Assembly: GCF_900129805.1 (NCBI RefSeq) | Contig: NZ_FQWY01000006.1 | Span: forward strand, 1 to 64,000 | Direction of reading: 5' to 3' | From: Thermosyntropha lipolytica DSM 11003 | Lineage (GTDB): Bacteria > Bacillota > Syntrophomonadia > Syntrophomonadales > Syntrophomonadaceae | DNA length: 64,000 bases | Shown: positions 1-8,644 of the stretch, piece after piece | Numbering within the stretch: position 1 is the first letter of the stretch | Layout: every line of letters starts with the position of its first letter | Made by a program: the position numbers and the translations under genes | The notes under the pieces: generated by a model | Seen by the model: the letters and a program-made list of their open reading frames with translations, nothing else | What the model was told of the DNA's origin: nothing | Databases searched by the model: none

Positions 1-2
1 TA

Positions 3-326
3 GGCTCCGAATTCCAGGGCAGAAATTACGATATGCTCATAGCCCATACAACCATTGTTTTTACCAGATATATTTTGCTGGAATGGGAACGACGCAACAA
101 CCAGGACTCACGTAGTTACGGAGAAATATTCTATTTGTTATGCGATGAGGTACAGGATATTGACTACCAGACCGCCATACGGTATCTTTTGCTTTTTATT
201 GCCGAACTGCGCAAAAAAATTTCCCAGGATTTATACGCAGAAATTTTGTGTCAAGTTCGATATTGGATTGCTGGTCAACCAGCATACATTAGGGCTTTGA
301 TGCCTGTTTTAAACTGCGAAATTTGA
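3..326 (+). CDS. IS4-type DDE transposase, C-terminal end (partial)
   Basis: The frame is open to the left edge of the window, so only the last 107 or so codons are present. The segment reads EFQGRNYDMLIAHTTIVFTR, followed by a helix-rich tail. This is the usual C-terminal end of IS4-superfamily transposases: the stretch after the catalytic glutamate with an AHTxIVFxRY motif. No right-hand inverted repeat is obvious in the 30 bases before the next start codon, so the element's end is not defined. Whether the element is complete cannot be judged because its 5' part lies outside the window. The family assignment rests on motif memory only. Confidence 0.72.
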   Translation, partial: GSEFQGRNYDMLIAHTTIVFTRYILLEWERRNNQDSRSYGEIFYLLCDEVQDIDYQTAIRYLLLFIAELRKKISQDLYAEILCQVRYWIAGQPAYIRALMPVLNCEI

Positions 327-356
327 GTTATGAAAAAATAAGCTGGGGAGAGAAAA

Positions 357-1757
357 ATGCGTCTTGCATATAAATGGCAGGTTTTGTCAATTGTGAATAT
401 AGGAATTTTTATGTCTACTCTGGATGGAAGTATTTTAAATATTGCTAATCCTACTATCGCTAAAAGCCTTTCCGTTTCCTTATCCCAGATACAATGGCTG
501 GTAACCTCATATATGCTGGTAATAACTGCCACCCTGCTGTTTTTCGGCAAGCTTAGCGACCAGGTAGGAAGGCATAAAATATACGCCTACGGTTTTTTAA
601 TCTTTGCTTCCGGCTCACTGCTGTGCAGCCTATCCCGCAGCCTTCTTTTTTTGATAGGAGCCCGTATCATACAAGCCATCGGAGCAAGTATGATGATGGC
701 AACCGGTATGGCCATAGTTTCTACTGCCTTTCCGGCTAACGAAAGAGGCAAAGCTCTCGGTTTTACAGCTAGTATGGTAGGTATAGGAAATATGACTGGC
801 CCTAGCCTGGGTGGTATTCTGGTGGCCAATTTCCCCTGGCCTGTAATATTCCTTATCAATGTCCCTATCGGCCTTATAGGTTTTTATCTGGCACAAAAAT
901 TCTTCTTGCCAGCTAAAATAAATAATAATCGGCAAAAGCCAGATATAGGTGGAACTATTATCTTAAGTTTGTCTCTGGTTCTCTTCTTGCTTGCTCTTTC
1001 CCCGGAAGCAGAAAAGCGAAGCCTGTTTTTAATAATCAGCCTTTTCCTCTTTTTTTTATTTATCCTTCTGGAAAGAAAAATCTCAAATCCTTTGCTTGAC
1101 TTCGAACTTTTTTATAACAAAAACTTTGTTTTTGGCAACCTCATGGCAATGCTTGCCTATACTACCCAAACCTCCGTTATTTTCATGCTGCCTTTTTACT
1201 TTGAAAATATACTGTATTTATCTCCTGCCTATTCGGGATTTCTAATGACTATTCCTCCCATAATTATGGCTCTTACCGCTCCCATAGCTGGTAATCTCTC
1301 CGATCGCATAGGAGCCATGCCTTTAACCTCTATTTCGTTTGGCATGTTATCTGCGGCACATACGGTTTTCGCTTTTTCTATCTTAAATCGCAATCTATCT
1401 CTAACTATAATAGGGCTTATAATACTCGGCATAGGCATGGGAAGCTTTGGCTCTCCTAACAACAGTTCCATATTAGGTTCCGTGCCTCCTGAAAAATCAG
1501 GCTATACCGGGGGATTTATATCTACTGTCCGCAATTTTTCTTTTTCTTTAGGCATCGCTTCTTCGGTAAGCATATTCGTATTCATTTTTAATCACTTGCC
1601 GTCTTCTTTAACCTATAATCTCGCCTATGCTAAAGCATTACATTATGTATATATGATCTCGGCAGCTATAAACTTACTAGGACTTGGTACCTCTATACTT
1701 ACACGTCAATATCGCAGTACATCATCTACCAGCATGCAAAACAGCTCTATATCCTGA
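357..1757 (+). CDS. MFS multidrug exporter, DHA2 (EmrB/QacA) type
   Basis: A 466-residue hydrophobic protein with about 14 predicted membrane helices, the count expected for the DHA2 drug:proton antiporters. The first helix carries the DHA2 signature around residues 20-30 (STLDGSILNIANPTI). The loop after helix 2 has the MFS motif A (GKLSDQVGRHK, near residues 64-74), and GASMMMATGMAIV plus the following GNMTGPSLGG resemble motif C of antiporters. It is expected to sit in the cytoplasmic membrane and export amphipathic drugs or metabolites; the substrate is unknown. A good ribosome site (GGGGAGAG) precedes the ATG. It lies 30 bases behind a transposase end, so it may have been brought in or be driven from the insertion element. 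Confidence 0.85.
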   Translation: MRLAYKWQVLSIVNIGIFMSTLDGSILNIANPTIAKSLSVSLSQIQWLVTSYMLVITATLLFFGKLSDQVGRHKIYAYGFLIFASGSLLCSLSRSLLFLIGARIIQAIGASMMMATGMAIVSTAFPANERGKALGFTASMVGIGNMTGPSLGGILVANFPWPVIFLINVPIGLIGFYLAQKFFLPAKINNNRQKPDIGGTIILSLSLVLFLLALSPEAEKRSLFLIISLFLFFLFILLERKISNPLLDFELFYNKNFVFGNLMAMLAYTTQTSVIFMLPFYFENILYLSPAYSGFLMTIPPIIMALTAPIAGNLSDRIGAMPLTSISFGMLSAAHTVFAFSILNRNLSLTIIGLIILGIGMGSFGSPNNSSILGSVPPEKSGYTGGFISTVRNFSFSLGIASSVSIFVFIFNHLPSSLTYNLAYAKALHYVYMISAAINLLGLGTSILTRQYRSTSSTSMQNSSIS

Positions 1758-1798
1758 TATTACAAGAAATTTTTTTGCAAATCTCTTTTTCTTATACT

Positions 1799-1827
1799 TT
1801 GACTTCTGTCCTCTTTTTTGCTATACT
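1799..1827 (+). promoter_or_regulatory. Sigma-A promoter of tRNA-Arg
   Basis: The -35 is TTGACT at 1799-1804, the spacer is 17 bases and the -10 is TATACT at 1822-1827. Start of transcription is expected near 1834, about 7 bases before the mature tRNA. Both boxes are close to consensus, as is usual for stable RNA promoters. Confidence 0.8.
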
Positions 1828-1840
1828 AATATCGCGATGT

Positions 1841-1915
1841 ACGCCTGTAGCTCAGTGGATAGAGCGCCGGCCTCCGGAGCCGGGTGGGGAGGTTCGATTC
1901 CTCTCAGGCGTACCA
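1841..1915 (+). tRNA. tRNA-Arg (anticodon CCG)
   Basis: A full cloverleaf can be drawn by eye. The acceptor stem is ACGCCTG with CAGGCGT, the discriminator is A, and CCA is encoded. The D stem is GCTC/GAGC, the anticodon stem is CCGGC/GCCGG, and the 7-base loop CTCCGGA places CCG at the anticodon. The variable loop is 4 bases and the T stem GGAGG/CCTCT encloses TTCGATT. The anticodon reads CGG arginine codons. Confidence 0.96.
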
Positions 1916-1938
1916 TTATTTTTATATAGCTTTATTCC

Positions 1939-1985
1939 GCCTCTGTAAGTATACCCAAATTCGGTATAAGCAGAGGCTTTTTGTT
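1939..1985 (+). terminator. Rho-independent terminator after tRNA-Arg
   Basis: GCCTCTG (1939-1945) pairs with CAGAGGC (1971-1977), with an inner TATACC/GGTATA helix, followed by a run of T. It lies 24 bases after the tRNA 3' end. Confidence 0.85.
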
Positions 1986-2238
1986 TTTCCTTATTAACCC
2001 TTATTTATATGCTGATAATTAAACATTTTCCTGGCACCAGATTAAAAAAATTAACCATTCATGTTAATGCAATTCTTTAAAAAAGCGTTCCCCCCCCCAG
2101 AAAAAATACCCGCTTCCCGCTTCCTCCCTTATAAACTGAGCAGTCATAATCCATCTATAAAGCTTTTGTTATATCTTCCTCTCCTCAATTTTCATGGAAT
2201 ATTTTGGAATAAACATTAATACTATTATAATAAAAATA
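1986..2238. other. Intergenic stretch with no recognised gene
   Basis: AT-rich sequence with no convincing open frame, tRNA or strong hairpin on either strand. The only oddity is a run of nine C at 2090-2098, out of keeping with the AT-rich surroundings. It could hold upstream control sequence for the small gene at 2314, but nothing specific is visible. Confidence 0.5.
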
Positions 2239-2267
2239 TTGACAGAACTTTTGTTTGTATTTATACT
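2239..2267 (+). promoter_or_regulatory. Sigma-A promoter of the small membrane peptide gene
   Basis: Perfect -35 TTGACA at 2239-2244, 17-base spacer, -10 TATACT at 2262-2267. This is one of the strongest-looking promoters in the window, so the gene behind it is likely held down by a repressor (see the palindrome at 2275). Confidence 0.85.
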
Positions 2268-2274
2268 TAATTAA

Positions 2275-2290
2275 AAGAACACTTGTTCTT
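2275..2290 (+). promoter_or_regulatory. Predicted LexA (SOS) operator
   Basis: AAGAACACTTGTTCTT has 6-base perfect arms and holds the core GAAC-N4-GTTC, the consensus of Gram-positive LexA/DinR boxes. It covers about +1 to +16 of the predicted transcript, where a bound repressor would block transcription. Only this one box is seen. That LexA binds here is inference; no lexA gene lies in the window. Confidence 0.72.
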
Positions 2291-2313
2291 AAATTGGCGG
2301 GGGTGACGAACTA

Positions 2314-2424
2314 ATGTTTCAAGGTTTTACTAAAAAAGAATTCTGGCAAACCTTAGCAGGATCGCTGGGTATGATAACCCTGAGCTATCTTCTAGCTGTA
2401 GGTTTTTTCCTTCTCTTCCAATAA
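2314..2424 (+). CDS. 36-residue single-helix membrane peptide, predicted SOS-induced
   Basis: A short gene starting at ATG 2314, preceded by the ribosome site GGCGGGGGTGA. The peptide begins MFQGFTKKEFWQTLAGS and continues with one hydrophobic helix (about residues 17-35) rich in L, G and F, ending LLFQ. The charged N-terminus with two lysines suggests it faces the cytoplasm. It has its own near-consensus promoter overlapped by a GAAC-N4-GTTC palindrome, so expression after DNA damage is predicted. By analogy (not homology) SOS-induced one-helix peptides include Caulobacter SidA, a division inhibitor, and E. coli TisB, a membrane-depolarising toxin; Bacillus YneA is an SOS division inhibitor with a membrane anchor. 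I do not recognise a family for this peptide. Start, frame and stop are clear; the function is not. Confidence 0.7.
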   Translation: MFQGFTKKEFWQTLAGSLGMITLSYLLAVGFFLLFQ

Positions 2425-2449
2425 TAAAAAAGCTCCCTTATAAAGGAGC
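2424..2449 (-). terminator. Terminator of the yigZ-side operon
   Basis: On the minus strand GCTCC pairs with GGAGC across an 8-base loop (stem 2432-2449), followed by six T. It overlaps the last codons of yigZ and faces the end of the small + strand gene, so it may serve both directions weakly. Confidence 0.75.
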
Positions 2450-3076
2450 CTCTTCATCTCCAGGGTAATATTTACATTCGCCGGTACTTATCACCGCAGT
2501 TCCCCGGGAGATAGTTATTATACTTTTTTTAAATCTTTCTACGCTAGCTAGCGGAACTAAAAAATCTGCTCTGACTGCCGTATCAAATACTACTCTTTCA
2601 GTTAATACATTTTCTAAACGGCATAGATATTCTATTTTTCCCCAGTAAACATAATCAGTTTCTACTTTCAGCCTTTGACCCCGTATAAAAGGCTGTTTTT
2701 CCGCTCGTTCCAAAACATGAGAGGCAGCCGTCGCATAAGCCCTTACTAAACCAGAAGCGCCTAAAAGTATTCCCCCAAAATACCTTACTACCATCACCAG
2801 CACATTGGTATAATTATAAGACTTGATTACATTTAATATCGGCAATCCCGCTGTACCAGCTGGTTCTCCATCATCGCTGTACTTTTCCCCATAGGGCTCT
2901 CTCAATATATAAGCATAACAATAATGAGCAGCTCCCGGCCATAACTTACGAGCCCTGTCCAAAAATTCTCCCGCTTTTTCGGCACTGCTAACCGGAACTG
3001 CCCAGGCAATAAAGCGCGATTTTTTTATAACCAGCTCATGGACCGTTTCTGATTTGATACTGTAAAAATCAGCCAT
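2438..3076 (-). CDS. yigZ: YigZ/IMPACT family protein (UPF0029)
   Basis: 212 residues, the usual length for YigZ. The N-terminal IMPACT domain (about 1-120) shows the family signatures KKSRFIAWAVPV, AHYCYAYILR, SDDGEPAGTAGLPIL and VVRYFGGILLGASGLVRAY. The C-terminal part (about 135-205) is the DUF1949 ferredoxin-like domain. The biochemical role is not settled; the eukaryotic homologue modulates GCN1/GCN2 translation control, and the bacterial proteins are thought to bind nucleic acid or ribosomes. The gene is the last of a minus-strand run, 2 bases behind the hydrolase gene, and ends in a terminator hairpin. Confidence 0.93.
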   Translation of the reverse strand: MADFYSIKSETVHELVIKKSRFIAWAVPVSSAEKAGEFLDRARKLWPGAAHYCYAYILREPYGEKYSDDGEPAGTAGLPILNVIKSYNYTNVLVMVVRYFGGILLGASGLVRAYATAASHVLERAEKQPFIRGQRLKVETDYVYWGKIEYLCRLENVLTERVVFDTAVRADFLVPLASVERFKKSIITISRGTAVISTGECKYYPGDEEAPL

Positions 3077-3078
3077 AG

Positions 3079-3840
3079 TTACTCCTGCTTCTTGTCAAAG
3101 TTTTGCTTCAGCCAGTTTATCGTATAATCTTCTCTTTTTTTATAATCATAAATAAACTTGTGGTCTGCTCCTTTAAATATCTTTAAAGTACATACAGATA
3201 GCTTACTTGTTAGATAATACGCATTAGATAGAGGAACCACCTGGTCTTCTCCGCCGTGAACAATAAGAGTTTTCCTATTTCCTATATTGCGGATATATTT
3301 ATCCATATCATGATAGCTAAAATCTTCTATTAAGTCAGGTTCTAATTGAAAAACTCCGTTTTCATCAGCAAGCTCTATTTTATGTCCTGATTGCCAGAGC
3401 TTATACTGCCAGGCAGGTATAAGCCGGGCAAAAGTAGCAGGAAGAAAAACAGGTGCTGACCATAAAATGAAACCCCTTACCGCCGGATCTTCCGTTCCTC
3501 CTGCCAGCACCGTAGTCCCCCCAAAACTCCGCCCTAAAAGGATTATCGGCAGAGAGAAAGTTTTCTTTACATAATCTATAACTATTCGCAAATCCTCAGC
3601 CTGCCTGCTTAAAGTAACGCGGGAAAAATCGCCGGGGCTTTCACCACTGCCCGTAAAATCAAAAGCTAAAACGGCAAAGCCTGCTTTCTCAAGCCTGGTG
3701 GTGAAATCAAAAATCCTGCCCCCATTCTCCTTGGTTCCCCGAAAGCCATGGCAGATAATAATTATTCCGGAAGCATCAGGAAATATATGGCTATAAGCTT
3801 TAAGTATTTTCGATCCATTGCTCAGGCAAATCTTCTCCAT
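3079..3840 (-). CDS. Alpha/beta hydrolase (serine hydrolase of the S9/S33-like group)
   Basis: 253 residues with a complete alpha/beta-hydrolase catalytic set: HGFRG oxyanion loop near residue 32, nucleophile elbow GRSFGG near 103-108, acid in HGGEDQVVP near 199, and histidine in GADHKF near 226. FDFTGSGESPGDFS is the typical strand-4 turn. Such cytosolic enzymes cleave esters or small peptides; no signal peptide is present and the substrate cannot be told. It is tightly packed between yigZ and the zinc-ribbon gene, suggesting one transcript. Confidence 0.88.
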   Translation of the reverse strand: MEKICLSNGSKILKAYSHIFPDASGIIIICHGFRGTKENGGRIFDFTTRLEKAGFAVLAFDFTGSGESPGDFSRVTLSRQAEDLRIVIDYVKKTFSLPIILLGRSFGGTTVLAGGTEDPAVRGFILWSAPVFLPATFARLIPAWQYKLWQSGHKIELADENGVFQLEPDLIEDFSYHDMDKYIRNIGNRKTLIVHGGEDQVVPLSNAYYLTSKLSVCTLKIFKGADHKFIYDYKKREDYTINWLKQNFDKKQE

Positions 3841-3855
3841 AGCTTTTTACCCCTT

Positions 3856-4032
3856 CTACATGGGTTTTTTCGGTTTTTGCTCTTCTTCGCTCTCATAGCG
3901 AACTTTGTAATTACAGCGGTCACACACAAACACAGCATCTTTAGATTGTACAAGCTTGGGATAATCTTTATGGTCTTCCGCCACATCATACGTTTTTCCA
4001 CACATAATACACCTGGCCGTAACCTGCTTCAT
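3856..4032 (-). CDS. Small zinc-ribbon protein, YlaI/DUF2197-like
   Basis: About 58 residues starting MKQVTARCIMCGKTYDV. It has two CxxC pairs (CIMC and CDRC), arranged like a zinc ribbon, and an acidic/basic disordered tail. I place the start at ATG 4032, because the upstream ATG at 4050 lies inside the ribosome site GGGAGG that serves the second one. B. subtilis YlaI is the likely relative; its function is unknown. Confidence 0.75.
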   Translation of the reverse strand: MKQVTARCIMCGKTYDVAEDHKDYPKLVQSKDAVFVCDRCNYKVRYESEEEQKPKKPM

Positions 4033-4072
4033 GCCCTCTTCCCTCCCCATTTATTAAAGCCTGAACAGCCGG

Positions 4073-5794
4073 TTAAATCTTAAAATAAGCCATAGCCTCT
4101 TCCAGCGAAGCTACTATATCATTAAGCCGTTCTACAGCTGCACTTACCTCTTCTATTCCCGCCATCTGTTCTTCGGCTATCCGGTTTATTTTCAGAGCTG
4201 CCTGGGCATTGTCATGAGCCGTTCTGGTAGTTTCCTCCATGGCCATCATAGCTGTTTCCGCACTGGCTGCCATCTCTTCACTGGCTGCGGAAATTTCCTG
4301 GATCTGTTCATTTACTACTGAAACCGCGCTCATTATCTGACCGAAAAATTCTCCCGCTTTGGCAATTATCTCGGTTCCGCTATTTACTTCCTGCGTGCCA
4401 TTCTGCATGGAAACGACCGCATTCCTTGCTTCATGCTGAATTTCTCTAATAAGATGGGCTATTTTCTTGGCGGCTTCCCCTGATTCCTCTGCTAATTTCC
4501 GTACTTCTTCTGCTACTACGGCAAAGCCTTTCCCCGCATCTCCTGCCCGGGCCGCTTCAATAGCAGCATTCAGAGCTAAAAGATTAGTCTGATCAGCTAT
4601 GCTGGTAATCAAATCTACAATCTGCCCTATCTCCTGCGATTTTCTGCCTAAACCTTCCACTATTTCTGCGGTATGGTTAACTGCATCCCTTATAGTGTTT
4701 ATCTGGTTTATGGCTTCTCTTATGCGTTCGCCCCCTTCTTCGGCCCTGGCATTAGCTGTCATAGCGGAAGAAGCAACTTCTCCGGCATTAGCTGCCAGCT
4801 GTTCAATAGCGCTTGACATTTCCGTTATAGCCTTTTTTGATTTTTCAGTAAGCTTAGCCTGCTCAGCCGTATTCTGGTTAAGCTCCTCAACCTTGGTAAC
4901 CATCTTTTCCATCAGGGTAGAGCTCATGCGGGAGTTTTCCAAAAGCCTGGTACTGGCTTCTGTTACCGTCATGCTCAAATCCTTGGTTCTGCCCAGCAAT
5001 TCACGCATCCTGTCTATCATCACATTAACCCTGGTAGCCAGCCTCCCCGGGGCATCCTTAGCGCGAACCGGAATCCTGTGGGTAAGGTCACCCTCACTGG
5101 CTATGGTTATCGCATTTCCGATGCGCCTTAAAGGCATATAAACCGTATAAGCAATGAGGAAAGCCGCAATCAAACCTACAGCAATCCCAAAAGCCGAATA
5201 GCCAATCATATTTAACCTGAATCGGGATACCATATCATCATAAGGCTTAGCTGGCACACCTACATAAAACATGCCTATTATATTTCCATCTTTGTCTCGC
5301 AAAGGAGCATAGGCCGTAAAATGTTTTATTCCTACTACATCGGCCTCTCCCAGATAAATCCTGCCCTGTTTAAGAACCACATCACTTACATAATCAGCTG
5401 CCTGGGTGTTAATCATACGCTGATTATCTTTCATCACATTAGTAGCTACCCGGATATCACCTTTAAAAATAGTAACTGTGTTACCTGTTAGCTTCCCTAT
5501 CCTGTCAACCAGTTCATAATTTTCCTCCATCAGGCTATTTCCTTTATAAAGCCTGCTGTCAACTATTTTCCAGGTACCGGGATATTCCTGGTTAACCAGC
5601 TCAAGGGTTAAAGCTAAATCTGCCTTTAATTTTTCTTCAGCTGCAGTTATCATTTTGTTACCCATAACATAAGTAGCATAAATTCCCATCAACCCTGTAA
5701 CCCCAGCCAGGACCAGGGTAAAAGCTAAAATAAGCCTTAGCCTGACATCTACCTGGCGTAAAAGCTTTTCAAACCAGTCAAGAAACCTTTGCAC
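4073..5794 (-). CDS. Methyl-accepting chemotaxis protein with periplasmic-type Cache sensor
   Basis: 573 residues. Membrane helix 1 is near 19-40, followed by an extracytoplasmic single-Cache domain (about 45-185, with a [10 protein letters not shown] ending), helix 2 near 197-220, a HAMP linker (about 220-275, [13 protein letters not shown]), and a signalling domain to the C-terminus. The hairpin tip is intact ([19 protein letters not shown]), so it should contact CheA and CheW, which are encoded at 57366-59921. The ligand is unknown; Cache receptors of this type often bind small carboxylates. It is monocistronic or loosely linked to the lipoprotein gene upstream. Confidence 0.93.
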   Translation of the reverse strand: MQRFLDWFEKLLRQVDVRLRLILAFTLVLAGVTGLMGIYATYVMGNKMITAAEEKLKADLALTLELVNQEYPGTWKIVDSRLYKGNSLMEENYELVDRIGKLTGNTVTIFKGDIRVATNVMKDNQRMINTQAADYVSDVVLKQGRIYLGEADVVGIKHFTAYAPLRDKDGNIIGMFYVGVPAKPYDDMVSRFRLNMIGYSAFGIAVGLIAAFLIAYTVYMPLRRIGNAITIASEGDLTHRIPVRAKDAPGRLATRVNVMIDRMRELLGRTKDLSMTVTEASTRLLENSRMSSTLMEKMVTKVEELNQNTAEQAKLTEKSKKAITEMSSAIEQLAANAGEVASSAMTANARAEEGGERIREAINQINTIRDAVNHTAEIVEGLGRKSQEIGQIVDLITSIADQTNLLALNAAIEAARAGDAGKGFAVVAEEVRKLAEESGEAAKKIAHLIREIQHEARNAVVSMQNGTQEVNSGTEIIAKAGEFFGQIMSAVSVVNEQIQEISAASEEMAASAETAMMAMEETTRTAHDNAQAALKINRIAEEQMAGIEEVSAAVERLNDIVASLEEAMAYFKI

Positions 5795-5867
5795 CCCTCT
5801 TCGCCCCTCTCCTTTGCATAATATTCCATTGTAAATATATTAACATATGCCGGGTGGCAAAAATTGT

Positions 5868-6197
5868 CTATTCCTGCCCTTCCTTTTCCGGCAAAATCTT
5901 GATATAGAGTACACGCTGGTAGTTATAGGAGCCTATGATATTGCCGTTTTTATCATACAGATAATTTAAAGAAGATCCTCCTACATATACTTTACCATGT
6001 TCTTCAATACCCAGGCTTTTAACATAACCGACTATAGACTGGTCATCAGTAAAAACTATCTGTACCTTGATAAGTTCCTGCTTAGGCTTTTTTTTCATAT
6101 CTAATCCGGAAAAATCCGTACTGCATCCGCTGCTGCTCAAGAGAAAAACTAGAACCAGGGTCAGCAAAAGATAAATAAATCCCCGCAGATTCACCAT
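5868..6197 (-). CDS. Small lipoprotein of unknown function
   Basis: 109 residues with a signal peptide and lipobox (LLSSSGCS, cysteine near residue 25). The mature part is a small beta-rich domain containing VQIVFTDDQSIVGYVKSLG and GSSLNYLYDKNGNIIGSYNY, suggestive of an Sm-like or PRC-like barrel fold, but I do not recognise the family. Its start overlaps the end of the LonB-like protease gene by 7 bases, so the two are probably translated together. Anchored outside the membrane by inference. Confidence 0.72.
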   Translation of the reverse strand: MVNLRGFIYLLLTLVLVFLLSSSGCSTDFSGLDMKKKPKQELIKVQIVFTDDQSIVGYVKSLGIEEHGKVYVGGSSLNYLYDKNGNIIGSYNYQRVLYIKILPEKEGQE

Positions 6198-8623
6198 GCA
6201 TTCCTCCTGTAACCCCTCGTCTTACCCTTACCTTCAGTTTTGGCAATGCGATTTTGCCTGCGGCTCCAGCTTCTCAGCTTATTATCTACCAGATAGTGTA
6301 TGGTACCGGGAGGATATTTGCCGTTCTTATCCGGCTTGCCGGCCTCCATACCTGTCAATATCTCCAGCCCTTCATCAATATGTTCTACGGCCCATATGTT
6401 GAACTTTTTAGCTTTTACCGCTTCTATTACCTCTTCATCCAGCATGAGCTGAGGTATATTTTGTTTAGGGATAATAACCCCCTGTTTTCCATTTAACCCC
6501 TGTTCCTTGCAAACTTTAAAAAAGCCTTCGATTTTCTGGTTGACCCCACCTACCGGCTGGATTTCACCATTCTGGTTCACCGATCCGGTAACGGCAATTC
6601 CCTGGTAAATGGGAACTTCAGCCAAACTCGACAGTAAAGCATATAATTCGGCACTGGAGGCACTATCTCCTTCAATTCCTGAATAACTTTGTTCAAAAGT
6701 TAAGCTGGCCGAAAGAGACAAAGGCTTATCCTGAGCATATTTAGCTCCCAGAAAGCCGCTCAAAATAAGTACTCCCTTGCTGTGAATCCTGCCGCTTAAA
6801 TGTATTTCTCTTTCTATGTTTACCAGGCCTTTTTCTCCCATAAACGTCTTGGCTGTAATCCTGACCGGCTTGCCGAAACTGTAATCCCCCAGATCATAAA
6901 CCGCAAGGCCGTTAATCTCTCCAATTTTCCAGCTCTTAGTATCTATAAGCAGGGTGCCTTCTTTGATATACTCCTGAATTTTATCCTCTAAAAGAGAAGA
7001 GCGGTTCTTTTTTTCCTCTATCGCCTTTTTCACATGTTCCCCTGTAACCAGTTCCTCATTTTCATATCTAGCCAGGCAATCAGCTTCGTATATTATCTCT
7101 TCCAGTTTATTAAATAAAGTAGTCAGTTTATCCTGGTGTTCAACCAGCCTGCTGCCGTATTCTACCAGTTGGGCAACCGCTTGCGGGGTAAAATGTTTTA
7201 AACCTTTACTCGTACAAACTGAACACACAAAACGGGCATAATCATACATATGCTTGCGGCTGCGTTCCATCTCGGTATCAAAATCAGCCCTGATTTTAAA
7301 AAGCTTTTGAAAGTCATTGTCATAATTGTAAAGAAGATAATAGTATATAGGTTCACCTATGAGCACTACCTTTATATGGCAGGGAATAGGCTCCGGCTGC
7401 AGGGTCTCGGTATTAGTTATGCCGATCATCCGGCCAATGCTCTCAATAGTTATTTCCTGGTTTTTTATCACCTTTTTAAGCTTATCCCATACATAAAAAT
7501 TATTCAGAATATCATCTACATTTAATACCAGATATCCTCCATTAGCTCTATGTACGGCTCCTGCTTTTATTTTGGAAAAATCTGTAGATAATATACCGAA
7601 TTCTCCCTCATATTCTATCTGACCAAAAAGGTTGGCATAGGTAGGATTAGTTTCAAAAATCACCGGAGCATGTTTTAGTTCTGAATTATCTACAATTAAA
7701 TTAACCTGATACCTGCGGAATAAGCTTCTTTTGCTCACATGGGTTAAAAATCCTAAAGGAGAATCATCATGCTTTATAAAGCTGTCCTTGTTTTCCAGAA
7801 GGTCTTCCTGCATCTCCTCCAAATAGGTCGTAACTTCGGGAAAATCCCGATACTTTTCTATCAGCTTATTAAAATAAGGCTTAATCACCTCCCGGGCGGT
7901 TTCATCTTCCAGAGCTTTCACCTGTTCGCGTACATTTTTCTCCAGTTCCCGGTACTGTCTCAAAGCTTCATTTAATTTTTCCTGTACTACTGCTCCTTTT
8001 TTCATTATTTCATCTCTCTCTTCATCCGAGAGGCGCATAAAATCTTCCTGGCTCATTATCTGGCCATCTTTAAGGGGAATAGTAGTTATTCCACTTTCAT
8101 TCCTGGCGATGGTAAAACCGTAAGCCCTGGCTTCTTCTTCTAATTTCAGATACCGCCGGTTCGTCTCCTCCATAAAATTATTTAATATTTGATTTTTCTT
8201 GTTCTCAAACTCTTCGCTGTTTAAAGCTTTGATCAGACTGTCAATAATGCTTTCGATATTTTCTGCCACCGCTTTTTGCAAAACCTTGCCCTGCCCGGGA
8301 GGCAGTTCTAAGGCCTTAGGGGCATCAGGATTTTTAAAATTATATACATAACACCAATCAGAAGGTACCGGCTCTTTTTTGGCCTTATTCTCCAGCACCT
8401 GCCTGGCCAAAGTCATCTTGCCACAGCCCACAGCTCCCGAAAGATAAACATTATATCCGGGATGGTCAATATCTATTCCTAAGGATACTGCTTTCAAAGC
8501 TCTCTCCTGGGCAATAATTCCTGATAAAGGTTTAAGTTCAGCTGTGCTCTTAAATTTAAAAATGCCGGGATTACATTTTTTTCTCAAATCTTTGACCTTG
8601 ACTTTATACCTGTTAGTCTCCAA
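6191..8623 (-). CDS. LonB-like ATP-dependent protease (COG1067 group)
   Basis: About 810 residues. The N-terminal half is the AAA part with a Walker A loop GAVGCGKMTL near 67-76 and a long coiled-coil insertion (about 150-270). The C-terminal S16 Lon protease domain has catalytic serine in EGDSASSAEL and lysine in VGGVNQKIEG. It lacks the Lon N-terminal substrate domain, as expected for this group of 'Lon-related' soluble proteases. No ATG is available: TTG 8629 is too near the ribosome site GGGGGTG, so TTG 8623 is the better start. The substrate is unknown. It overlaps the downstream lipoprotein gene. Confidence 0.9.
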   Translation of the reverse strand: METNRYKVKVKDLRKKCNPGIFKFKSTAELKPLSGIIAQERALKAVSLGIDIDHPGYNVYLSGAVGCGKMTLARQVLENKAKKEPVPSDWCYVYNFKNPDAPKALELPPGQGKVLQKAVAENIESIIDSLIKALNSEEFENKKNQILNNFMEETNRRYLKLEEEARAYGFTIARNESGITTIPLKDGQIMSQEDFMRLSDEERDEIMKKGAVVQEKLNEALRQYRELEKNVREQVKALEDETAREVIKPYFNKLIEKYRDFPEVTTYLEEMQEDLLENKDSFIKHDDSPLGFLTHVSKRSLFRRYQVNLIVDNSELKHAPVIFETNPTYANLFGQIEYEGEFGILSTDFSKIKAGAVHRANGGYLVLNVDDILNNFYVWDKLKKVIKNQEITIESIGRMIGITNTETLQPEPIPCHIKVVLIGEPIYYYLLYNYDNDFQKLFKIRADFDTEMERSRKHMYDYARFVCSVCTSKGLKHFTPQAVAQLVEYGSRLVEHQDKLTTLFNKLEEIIYEADCLARYENEELVTGEHVKKAIEEKKNRSSLLEDKIQEYIKEGTLLIDTKSWKIGEINGLAVYDLGDYSFGKPVRITAKTFMGEKGLVNIEREIHLSGRIHSKGVLILSGFLGAKYAQDKPLSLSASLTFEQSYSGIEGDSASSAELYALLSSLAEVPIYQGIAVTGSVNQNGEIQPVGGVNQKIEGFFKVCKEQGLNGKQGVIIPKQNIPQLMLDEEVIEAVKAKKFNIWAVEHIDEGLEILTGMEAGKPDKNGKYPPGTIHYLVDNKLRSWSRRQNRIAKTEGKGKTRGYRRNAW

Positions 8624-8644
8624 ACACAAACACCCCCAAAACAG

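Noticed and set aside
2090-2098. Run of nine C as a possible phase-variable tract
   Set aside because: It is not within or just ahead of any gene or promoter that I can define, so there is nothing for it to switch.
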